Below are positions 46,601 to 56,100 of a stretch of DNA of 64,000 nucleotides, one piece after another. The stretch is from the NCBI GenBank assembly GCA_905178155.1, contig CAJINV010000010.1, forward strand, positions 521,851 through 585,850, read 5' to 3'. The translations under genes were made by a program, and so were the position numbers. Every line of letters starts with the position of its first letter. The stretch's first letter is position 1. The DNA comes from Amoebophrya sp. A120. Taxonomy: Eukaryota > Sar > Dinophyceae > Syndiniales > Amoebophryaceae. The notes beneath the pieces were generated by a model. It was not told where the DNA came from and did not search any database. It was given only the letters and a program-made list of their open reading frames with translations.

Positions 46601-48735
46601 CGCTCGGGTTGTTTCGATGCTGCTCCCCCTTTTCTACCAGCAGCGTGCTGGCATATGCAGAGTTCATATTCTTGTCGTTTTTCACGGTGCTGTCCTTGAG
46701 AAGAACGTATGCATATTGCAAATATGACGTCTGGGTCTACGGGAAAGAAGTTGAGCGGGTATCAATAAATCTTGAAAACAACTGAAAAAAAGTGTACCCT
46801 GCACAGCCACGCATGACGAGTTTTGCTGGAATGGCTGTGCGGTACCAGTTTGTTTAAGTGCAAATGGAAATAAAACGCGGGCCACCAAAAGCTACAATAT
46901 TCCAAGATTGCAAATATCTGCCACTTGCCACAAAAGAAAGACCCACACGCCATTAGAGTTCTTTCCAATACTATCCAACGAAAAAACTGTTTCACTGTGG
47001 TAATTTTGCAAGATCTGCAACACAAGTTTGTTACACATGACAAAGAAAACTTGGCATGCGTGCTTCCTAAGGGAAAACACAGCTAGAAATCCAATGTGTT
47101 GCATGTGTAGCAAGACAAACACATTTGCGTTCCGTTCTATGCATCACAAGTTTACAGAGAAACAGTTTTTTCTCGCGATAAATGCGTAGTATATCGTCCT
47201 TCGCCACATTCGCGGTCTCCCGCAGGTCCTCGCTATGAGAGTGCACAACCTCCCCGCCTCCCCCTCATTTGTATTGCATGGACAGCAATGCAAACACCCG
47301 CACATGTGGGGTCCGTACATGACAAGTTCGCGCGCGTAATGTAGTACTGTTGGGGCTCCTTCCGGAAAAATCTGTCATGCAAATAGTACCACAGGGCAGC
47401 GCTTGGATTTGGTATTTTGCATGACAAATGAGGGAGAGGGGGAGTTCTGCATTGTCATACTCGCACTGCGCCGCGTACTGGCGGGCCTTCAGCCTTTGGA
47501 ATATGGCGTTCTCAACTGTTATATTCTCAACTGTTACATGAATTTGTGATGCAAGAATGGCAAAAGTGATAGGAGAGATCTTGCGCGTCTTGCATGACAG
47601 ATTTGGCGCCGATTATCGGCCTGCTTGGCCCTCTGAGAATTTGTCATGCGAAGCAGCTTGATGGTGTAGATTCTGAAGGCAATTCTGCATGACAAATTCA
47701 TGTAACAGTTGAGAATGTAACGTCTGAGAACCCCATATGGAAGTCCTGCTCTTTCGAAAACGACCCGTCCCGCTATGCAATACAAATTTCCATTCCCGCA
47801 CATGTACAAAATGCATGAAAAATTTCGCTAATTTACTTAGAGTGTCAATAAAAATGTCATGCTGGTTAAGATTGAACTCTTGCAGGGAAGTTGTGTCATG
47901 CAGAAACAGCATTTTCGCTCGTCGTGTGGGAGAAATTTCTTGTGGATACCCGCCCCGTCAAGCACATGAAGCCCCGCTGTCCGGTCTGGCTCGGGTCGCC
48001 CAGATTCTTCAGCCGTTGCTCCGCGTCGACCTTATTGGCTTTACTCACCAGGTCTTCAAATTTGCCGGATCGCTATGGAATGGAAATTATCTGTCTGGGT
48101 CCTCTGGAAGAATGCAAGCTTATTTTTTTCATGCTTGTCATTTCACCTGGCTGCTAAATCTGTAATGCAGGAGCAGGAGTAGAAAAGCCTCGCGCCTGTC
48201 ATGAAAAAATGCAGTTTGTCATGCGGAAAGCGAAACACATATAGAAGGAGCTCAAAATAAACTTGTCATGCGCGGCTGTGTATTGCAGTTTCTTCCCACA
48301 ATTCAGAAGCTAGCATCACAAGTTTCCAGACATCCAGACACACTTGCATTTGGTAGCCGCAGGTGGTCTGCGATTTCCAACTCCTTCTCCGTGATCTCGA
48401 GCTGCAAATCTGTCTGGATGTCTGGAAGAGTGGAACCTGTATTGCTCGGCCTGCATATCTGTAAAGTCTGTGTTGCGTGACTGAGAACAGAAGCGCGGCT
48501 TCTTTCGTCAAGCAATATTATGCAGTTTCTAATGCGCGCTACGCATGAGAAGGAGTAGCTTGTCATGCTTGGCTGCGCTCGAGAAAATGCTCGGCAATGA
48601 CAATTCAGCGCCACAAGTTTCCAGACCCAGACATATTTGCAATGCATACGTGATCTCGGGCTGCAATTCATGCGGCTGCAGGCGATCGTCACGCAAGCAG
48701 CCCGTGAAGTCGGCCGATGAAGTCTGTTGGGGCAT
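43639..48735 (-). CDS. TXNDC9: TXNDC9-type phosducin-like thioredoxin-fold protein
   Basis: The core matches the TXNDC9/PLP3 family, which modulates chaperonin-assisted folding of tubulin and actin (family knowledge). Diagnostic order: MDELALLREKRKEQLRREQQ, GHGVLRDIASEREFFQQVK, RSVVLLYSNSG, LASLAKTKKHLETQVFQLEE and an acidic tail (VSSDDEANNSDEQEDSDLE). The usual CxxC of thioredoxins is absent, as in the family. ATG at 48735 starts an extra N-terminal stretch (MPQQTSSADFTGCLRDDRLQ, KFEDLVSKANKVDAEQRLKN) not seen in family members I know, so an upstream gene fused in this model is possible. About 400 residues in about fifteen exons, as short as 36 nt, separated by eleven or twelve introners of at least nine families plus one or two ordinary introns (one near 45643-45491). 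The exon assignments at 44285-44670 are uncertain because a decayed introner lies there. Confidence 0.85.
43718..44058. mobile_element. Introner, family I
   Basis: Ends TATCATGATGAAAAGCGCCC and GGGGGCGTTTTGCATTGTAA followed by TA; exact duplication GCTCG (43713-43717, 44059-44063). Removal gives NSDEQEDSDLENGKHRG in the TXNDC9 tail. 341 bp. Confidence 0.92.
44499..44670. mobile_element. Probable decayed introner, family A
   Basis: The left end TATGCACACGCAAACATG then GTCTGTGTCTGGGTACTCTGGAA is an expanded family A end; the right end (CATACTTGCAACGCATA) is weak and no duplication is clear. An open frame runs through it, which confuses the exon model. Confidence 0.5.
44719..44868. mobile_element. 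Introner, family D
   Basis: Ends GCAAACGCATCGCACTAG and GAGTGCGATACTTTTGC; exact duplication AAGTG (44714-44718, 44869-44873). Removal gives EEQKAHFMLQLLDVP. Confidence 0.94.
44924..45175. mobile_element. Introner, family A
   Basis: Family A ends; the left TATC is mutated to TCTC; exact duplication CTTCG (44919-44923, 45176-45180). The interior closely resembles the copy at 17502-17753 in the protease. Confidence 0.94.
45215..45425. mobile_element. Introner, family B
   Basis: Ends AAAAAAGTGTTACAGTTACA and GTGTAACTGTAACACTTTTT; flanks GCGTT and GCGGT. Removal gives NSGVRNTNAKIRDIL. Confidence 0.94.
45711..46510. mobile_element. Introner, family C, with nested insertion
   Basis: The left end TATCCTGTGTGAAAACGTCC and the right end GGGGACG..TTTTTGCTCAGGATA lie 800 bp apart and share the exact duplication TCCAG (45706-45710, 46511-46515). 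A normal family C copy is about 280 bp. The extra sequence is flanked by the direct repeat GACTATGGGGTG (near 45980 and 46476). Removal of the whole gives MTQHWKSQGHGVLRD in TXNDC9. Confidence 0.9.
45994..46475. other. Nested 0.5-kb insertion with two hairpins
   Basis: Inserted in the family C introner between two copies of GACTATGGGGTG. It holds a hairpin near 46170-46230 (CAGGCTCTGG..GGCTGC pairing with GCAGCCCAGAGCCTG) and another near 46258-46301 (GCGAATAG with CTATTCGC). Two hairpins followed by an ACA recall H/ACA small nucleolar RNAs, but I could not find a convincing H box, so identity is open. Confidence 0.5.
46708..46971. mobile_element. Probable introner, family A left part, interrupted by a second introner
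   Basis: The start TATGCATATTGCAAATATG with GTCTGGGTCTACGG is a family A left end; no matching right end is seen before the family H copy begins at 46972. In the TXNDC9 model the whole of 46708-47180 must be removed together. Confidence 0.5.
46972..47180. mobile_element. Introner, family H
   Basis: Ends AACGAAAAAACTGTTTCACT and complement-like AGAGAAACAGTTTTTTCTCG; starts TATCC, ends CGATA; flanks AATAC and AATGC. It appears to have inserted next to or inside another introner. Confidence 0.85.
47234..47459. mobile_element. Introner, family G
   Basis: Ends CTCCCCGCCTCCCCCTCATT and complement AATGAGGGAGAGGGGGAG; starts TATG, ends CATA; exact duplication CTCGC (47229-47233, 47460-47464). Confidence 0.93.
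47502..47737. mobile_element. Introner, family F
   Basis: Ends GGCGTTCTCAACTGTTA and complement; internal TGTTACATGAATTTGT repeated as complement; exact duplication TGGAA (47497-47501, 47738-47742). Confidence 0.94.
47774..47948. mobile_element. Introner, family K
   Basis: Ends TATGCAATACAAATTTCC and complement-like GAGAAATTTCTTGTGGATA with CCCGCACA/TGTGGG inside; exact duplication CCCGC (47769-47773, 47949-47953). The only copy of this family in the window. Confidence 0.85.
48074..48355. mobile_element. Introner, family A, altered ends
   Basis: Left end GTCTGGGTCCTCTGGAA, right end TTTCCAGACATCCAGACA; flanks ATCGC and GCCGC. The interior is family A. Confidence 0.87.
48400..48648. mobile_element. 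Introner, family A, 10-bp duplication
   Basis: Left end TGTCTGGATGTCTGGAA, right end TTCCAGACCCAGACATA, ending GCATA. The duplication CGTGATCTCG (48390-48399, 48649-48658) is the longest seen. TXNDC9 N-terminal region. Confidence 0.88.
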
Positions 48736-50114
48736 GTTGTGATTTATTTCTTAACTCAAAACAATGTTTCAGGTGTATCAAAGCAGAGAAATAAACACAG
48801 CGCAGCTCGATTTTTCACCTCGTCTTGATGCCCCCTCGACGTCTACTTCTAGTACGGGGTAGGTGGCTCATTTCGGTAATTTTTACGTATGTTACATGGA
48901 GAAAAAAGTTGCACAGTTGCACAGTGTCGGAGTCGAGAAAGACGTTGCAAACACACCGGAGCTTCGTGTTCCTTCTTATTCCTTCTACCAAAAAAAAACG
49001 GTGCGACAAGAGGCCAAATGTCGCCTGAAGCCTAAGGGCATTTAGATCTTGCTACTCCGGCTGTGTAAAAAAGCGAGCGGCAAATAATGGATGAAGAACA
49101 GTGTCGGCAGATGAAATTAATTCTGTCCATCACCGTATCAGCGATGCAACTGATACGCGGAGATAATTGGCGCATGAAAAATCACGACACCAGACACAAG
49201 ATGCTCCATGCTGTTCTTCCCTCGCTTTATTTACTCAAATGATTTTTTTATCCCCGGCGCAAGAAGAAGGTTTTTCTACTTGCCAAGAATTTTGCTATAC
49301 TTGTTCCAACATGATACTTGAAATGTGATGATCAACATCCGGCTCTTGTATCACGACCAACTGTGCCGTGTGCCGTGTGCTACTAGCAAATCCTTTTTTC
49401 GGATTCAAATTGAAATTGATTGCTATCGGTGTCATGGAAATAAAAAACTATATCTTGTTGTCCTGTCGCTAGTGCAACTACAAGTGCAACAAGCGGTGAT
49501 TTTTACTACAAGTTATCTTGCTCTTCCTTGTTTCTGAATCGTGATTTAACTCTCTTCGCCGTGACCTGAGTGAGGATATCGACGAGCCACTCTATTTTGA
49601 AAACAAAAACATTGAGATGAAGCGCTTGACTTTGTAAACAGTATTAAATCCATTCGAAAAAATCATCTGCAGCACAGAGGTGCTCATCATTATCGCAAGA
49701 AAAAACTGCTTCACTGTAAACTTGTGATGCATAAAATGGAACACAGAAGTGTTTGTCTTGCTGCATATGCAAGAAAGAGGATTTTTAGCTGTGTTTTCCC
49801 TTGGGAAGCTTGCATGGCAAATTTTCTCTGTCATGTAAAACGAACTTGTTATGCAAAACTTGCAAAATCCTTACAGTGAAACAGTTTTTTCGTGGGACAA
49901 TCACTCCTCTGTCTCTACTGCTGGGGGTGTTAAGAAATCAAAATTTTGTTGTCTGAAGTAGTAGACGGCTCTACTCGTCTACTCAAGTACATAGGAGAAG
50001 ACACCGCGATGCATCTTATGGTTTCTGTTTTCTGTGACAAAAAAGTGTGCAAAAGCTTTCAGAATAGCAAAGCCCGCGTGAGAAATAAGTATTCTTGGGA
50101 GAACTACAAAGCCT
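48736..50114. other. Intergenic region with one introner
   Basis: About 1.4 kb between the TXNDC9 start and the double U-box gene's stop; holds the family H element at 49691-49899 and no supported gene. Confidence 0.45.
49691..49899. mobile_element. Introner-type element outside a CDS, family H
   Basis: Ends AAGAAAAAACTGCTTCACTG and CAGTGAAACAGTTTTTTCGT; flanks ATCAT and ATCAC. It lies downstream of the double U-box stop, so either in a 3' untranslated region or intergenic. Confidence 0.85.
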
Positions 50115-53100
50115 CACATTGCCATGTTCTCTTTCAACCAGGCGACGACCTTGTGCTTCATTTCTTTATCCGACACGCAGTCTTCGAGCCGCAGCGGCTT
50201 TTGCGTGAGCGGGCACACCGATATGCATTGCAAACATGTCTGGGTCTGGAAGAGTGCCACGCTTGTCATGCAGATTTTACATGACCCATGACGTCTGTAA
50301 TGCATAACCTGGCATCACAGATTTTTAGCGGGCTTTCTGATGCCTATCCCGCATGAGAGCTGCCCTCTCTATGTAGCACAAACTGGACCCCTCTTGCTGG
50401 TGGTCATGCAATACAGATTTTTTTCGAATGCAGAGACAGCATCACACGTTGCAATCTTCCAGACCCAGACATATTTGCATTTGATAACCGAGCCGCACGA
50501 CTCAATCCACTTTTCCAGCGTTTTCTTCTCGAAGTAGTTGCCGTAGGGTGACCGTATCGGGTTGGTCATGTATGAACTGCAAAAGCATCGTACTAGTATA
50601 AATTGCATTACAAATTTCCTCAGCATGAGAAATAAAATTTGTAATGCGGATTTACCTTGAGAAAAAAATTGTAATGCACGATTGATAGTCATATCTACAA
50701 GATCTTTGCAAGACTTGCGAATAATTCAAAATGCTCAAGAGTTCAAGAGTTCAGTGCATCTTTTGAGTTCGGTTCACCCTTTGAGTTCAGTTCACCATTT
50801 GAGTTCAGTTCACAACTTGAGTTCAATTCACTATTTAAATTCAGATATCTTCAAGTCATAACCTCATACTCAAAAGATTCGAATCTCAATTCTCAATCTC
50901 AAATCATAATCGAATCATCTCAAAAGTCGCAACTTCTTATCTCATCTTGGAATCATCAACATCTTATCCTATCTTAAAAATAAAGTCATAATCTTCTCAA
51001 AGTCATAGTCTCAATCTTCATAATTGAATCGACGAGCCTTCATCAAGATGTCAGTCTTCATCTCAAAAGTCATAAATTTAGATCTTGAAGCTTTAATCTT
51101 ATATCTAAAAACTATTCATATTACAGATCGGGGCGCAATATCATCATATCGCAAGGGGGGGGGGGGCGCGGGGGGGGGCGAGGGCCCCCCGCATGTAAGT
51201 CTTCATCTCAAGAATAAAAATCATTCATACAGATTGAGGCGCAATATCATCACATCGAAAGGGCGGGGGGGGCGCGGGGGGGGGGCGAGGGCCCCCCGCA
51301 TTGAGTCTTCATCTCAAAAGTCAGAAATTTAGATCTTGAAGTTATAATCTTATATCTAAAAATTATTCATATTACAGATCGGGGCGCAATATCATCACAT
51401 CGCAAGGGCGGGGGGGGCGCGGGGGGGGGCGAGGGCCCCCCGCATGTAAGTCTTCATCTCAAAAATAAAAAATAACTCATACAGATTGAGGCGCAATATC
51501 ATCACATCGAAAGGGCGGGGGGGGCGCGGGGGGGGGCGAGGGCCCCCCGCATGTGAGTCTTCACATCAAAAGTCATAGGCTTAGATCTTAAAGTTGCCAA
51601 GATATCTGCAAACCAACGAGACTGCCCAGGGAAGGAAGCAAACGCGGGAGCAGGCTGAGGCCCATCAGGCTATAACAAACCATGGCGAACATCTTCGATC
51701 GATCGGAAATACGGCGGCAGCTACTCCGGTAAAAAGCCGCTCACAATCTTCTTTCATTCATATATAGAAAGCAAAATCCCCAAAGGAAGTCTGAATAGAG
51801 CGCGTATACATTATGACTATATCACAAAGAGACCTGTCGGCAGGACTTCTAAAAAAAAAACCAACCGGACACGTCGACCCTAAATCTGCCAAGATCTATG
51901 ACCAGTGCAGCGCTGACGTCGGAAGCAGTGCGACATCTGGCCGCACCGTAGAAAATGCTGCGTCGATGGCGTCCGTATAGTCTTCCGAGATTCCCACGAC
52001 TTCGTCCAGAAAAAATTTCGCCCGATGCCACGAAATCAGCCACCAGTCCCCAGTCGCCAGGCGAACACGATGGCGCTCGCTTTCCTTCTGGCGCTTCGGC
52101 TTCTGCGAGGTGAAAAACCACGACACAATGTGGCCACTGGCGGCCTTCGAATCCCCGGCCCAAATGTACTCCGCCGCAACCCCCCTAGCGTTCGGCTCCC
52201 TGTGCTCCTTCTGCGCACCCGTGCGCCGGTGGTAAATGACATCCCGGCGAATTGGCGCAAATCGGCCGCGCTCGCGCGAACCATGCTCCTCCTTCGACAT
52301 TGTGTGCGTGGCGGCTAAGTATCTGAATGTCTTCAAGAAACTAGAAAATAAAAGCGTAGCAGGAAAGAAAGACAGCTTGCTGGAGGAAAAAAATAAAAGC
52401 GTTGGCGGCGATCATAGATCTAAACTAATGCATGAAGATGACAACAGAGGCGCACTGCAAACCAACGCTCTGAGTGCAGTCTGCATGGGTGAGACGGAAA
52501 TAGGTGGTCGCTGTTTGGAAATAGGATGCGCATGGCCGAGGGCATGCGATATATAAGACAAGACTTTCAACATGAGCGGCCTACGCGCCTACCGCGGCTG
52601 TTTTCCGCTCTCCGGCACTCTACGGTCTAAAACGATCCACGGCGCGACGATTCAAGTGCGGGCCACTAGCGCAGCCAATTTAAGAACGTAATCAAGTCAA
52701 TACTCCAAGCCTACGGCGGAGATCCAAGCGCCTGCTAAGTACCTAGAGCGATCGGGCATGGGGCTAAGGCGTTCGACTTCTATCTTCTTTCAAAAGAGGG
52801 CTCGGCCTGCTGCAAGTATGCGCCGTCCCCCTAGCGGGGGCAGGTGGCGGCGCGCATGCATGTTCACGCGGAATCTGCCCGAGGTGTGTCCCCTGCCAGG
52901 CATGATTTACCGCCCCGCGCGTCGTGCGCTCGGGTCGCGGTGTCAATCGCTTCCAGATCAGATGCTGTTTGCAGTTTATGCCAAGTTACGTCGCGCTGCC
53001 CCGTGCGCTGCTTCCCCGCCCCAGACTGTGAACTCTGTGAAAATTGCTCTTTCTAGCGCAAGTTTGCGATGTCAAACCGAGCGGGCGAAGCTATTCGAGT

Positions 53101-56100
53101 CTCGTTGCAATTACTACGAGTACGATACTTTTGCACAGGATATCATGACCTTGCCGTCGATCTCGCAACGGAACTCCGGTGGTGCGTTATCCAAAGGAAA
53201 AAACCCCCCTCCCCATACTGAAAAGGTATATGTTTGGAGATTTGTGATGCTGATTTGTAGTCACAAATCGTATCTGTCTTGCAAGAAGCCAACTCCGCAG
53301 GCTCCGCCGCATTGTGCAGGCGGTTTGTCATGCTCTTGGGCCTACAGCGCGATTTTTTTTCATGCTAAGTGCCTAGGCCAAAGCCTCTCTATTCACACTT
53401 AATATGGGCCTGCAGTGCTCTCCAGCATGACAGCTCGGATTTGTGTACACACATCCAGCATCAGAAACTTCGTTTTGATATGGGCAGGGGGGATTTTTCC
53501 ATTCAATATGCGTCGATGAGTGATCGCGAGGCGATCTTGATCTTGCCCTTTTCCTTCTTCTCGCTTATGAAATGCAAATATGTTCGGGAGGTCTGGAAAC
53601 TACTTGTAATGCTGAATAGTCAGGATTGACTGTGCCTTTAAGCGCAGTACAGCATGACCAAATTTTCAAACGCTTTCTCAAGCGCAGAACGCATTACAAA
53701 CTGCGCTTTTGCAAGACGAAAGCGAAACTGTAGCGCTTTACATATAATTTGCTGTGTACTGTACGCAATACAGATTTTTTAAATATGCGACACACGCAAT
53801 ACAGGTTCAACCTTTCCAGAACCAGACGGCATATTTGCAGTTGATATCCTTTTTGTTTTCCTGATTGGTGTCCAGGGCAGGAAGGTCGCCCAAGTTTGTC
53901 TGGTCGTATTGGCTTGTTGCCGGGACGGCCTGCTGCTGCGCTTGCTGCTCGGCGAGCTGTATGAATTGCAAAAATGTCTGGGTCCGGAAGGTTGGAACTT
54001 GTCATGCTGAATCTGAATCACGCAAAACTCTGTGTTGCATGATTACCAAATGCTGCCTACTTTTGATCAAGTTGAGAGGCAGTTTTTTCACGCAGGATAG
54101 GCATGATAGTGATCTCACGGAATCTGTCATGCTAGGTCCTCCATTACAGATCATATGGGTCATGGAAAACCTGCATGACAAGTCGAGCAAAGTTCCAGAC
54201 CCGGACATTTTTGCGTTTGATAAGCTGTGCCGCCTGCTCCGCGGCTTGCTGCTGCTCCATGAGATCCCTGGTGGAGGGGTGGTAGATAAAAGAATTTGGG
54301 TTTTATTCTTTTTCAACATGCGGGGGCGGTGCTGTGTGTTCGTACGGTACTTCGTGCGTTCACTTCATTCACCTCTGGGGGGTGAAAGTGAAAAAACGAT
54401 AGCTAAATACTCTCCTGCAAAGAATCAAAAGTGACGTTGTATACAGGTTTTCCCTTTCCTGTGCCACTGCTGCGGGGTCGTACTGCGTATTCAAAACTTG
54501 CCCAGACAGGGAGGCCAGCTGCTCTTCAAAAATTTTCGCTTGGAGCTCGGTGTAGGGCACCTTTGTTTTTAGATACCAGACTTCACTTCCTCCGCTGTCT
54601 TCTTCACGAGTAAGTACTTACTATGAGAGTCTCATGCAAAAAATGAAATAGGTTGCAGCGAGTGTATTTTTTGCATTTCATCATCCAAAAATCACTATAG
54701 TACAAATAAATACGCAGTCGTCCATTATGAGTGGCTGCCCGCAGATTGGGTCTGTCGCACTAAACTGTAGCCAATCCGCGAGCGCTTGCCGGTCGAAGAC
54801 GTGGCCGTAGGGGGTCTTTACTGGGTCCGTCATAAACGCGCCCGACAACTGGCACAAGGCGTCGTTGTCCGCGTTTTGCTGTAACTCCGTACCGGGTTCC
54901 TGCTGGTACTGCTGGTCCTCGGGATTTTGCCCTTGCCCACTGCCATCCTCCAATATTGTTTGAAAAACCACTTCATCCATCACCTTCACCCTCAGTCATT
55001 TTTGTCATATTATGAGAATTGGTGAAGTCAGGCAGGTCCAAGTTTCAATGTCTACACGGCCACATACTGCAACATGAAGCGAGTGCGCATGACAGATTGT
55101 GGGTTGTCGATGTGATGGTGATTTTGCAAATTCGATATCCATTTCCTCTGTGTCTGACTCTTCTTCGCTGTCGAACATGCTATCTGTTTTGAGAATTTGC
55201 GAAACAGTTATTTCTCCTCTCCCCTGTGCTATCGTAGTATCGGTGTACTTAGCTGCTTCACAAGCTTCACAATACATAGCGACAGCGAGGACGATAATAT
55301 GCATGACAAACAACTCGCTTTTTTACCTTTCTCCTTCTTTCGGACCCACTGCAGGCCGTATTTTCCATTTCGTTTTCGTGTTCGATTCTTGGTTATGGAA
55401 AGGAAACCAATAGTTTTTTCGTACTTAAAGCCCACCAGCAAGAATCATCATGCCTCATGCCTACCTTTCCGCAAGAAGGGCGCGCTAAGTTTTGTTTATT
55501 CTCTGTCACCCGGAGGTTCCAAAAACATCCTAGTCGCTCACGCACATCTTGAGCTGCTGTGGCTTTAATAATGTGAAACCATTTACATTGTTTTCCCATC
55601 CCATACTCTTTCTTCTCCATTTGCTGCGCCCTCTGCCCTCCTCGTCGTCACCCGTAACTGAGTTTTTGATGTGCAGTTGTGTCAACGACAACGTCAAGTA
55701 TCAATCTGCATGAAAGGCACGACTTGTGCTGCAGACATCGCATTACAGATCCGCGCCTGCTATTCAGAAAAAAGACGCGGGCCGCCTCTCCAGCAGCACA
55801 GCTGTGGTCGTCGCAGCCTGCAACAGAACTGCTCGCACAGCCACCCGCAGGACCCCGCGGTTGTGCACTGCGAACAGCGTGTGAGCATCCCGTAGGATAT
55901 GCCGGGCTGCCGCCGGAGCGATGGGTTGTAACGCCGTTCCAAACAGTGTTCCTACCCACGTGCTTTCATTTTCTTACAAATGGAGGATCGGGTAGCCAGA
56001 ATTGCTTTGCTAAATACTACGAAGAAGTAGATTCGGAGGAAACTACTGCAAAGCGGAAGCACGAGGTTCGGCTACAGAAGTTGTTAAGTACCAGCACACA

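Larger units (their letters stand above)
50571..53142. mobile_element. Introner, family D, expanded to 2.57 kb by nested DNA
   Basis: The left end TATGAACTGCAAAAGCATCG at 50571 and the right end GAGTACGATACTTTTGC with CACAGGATA at 53142 share the exact duplication TCATG (50566-50570, 53143-53147). Family D is otherwise about 150 bp. The family D interior breaks off near 50685 (after GCACGATTG) and resumes near 53106 (TGCAATTACTACGAG). Removal of the whole gives EIDGKVMTNPIRSPYG, a continuous U-box. Confidence 0.92.

Noticed and set aside
50747-50836. 18-bp repeat as a coding repeat
   Set aside because: Although a multiple of three, it sits inside DNA that must be removed from the U-box message, and stops are present nearby in the gene's frames.
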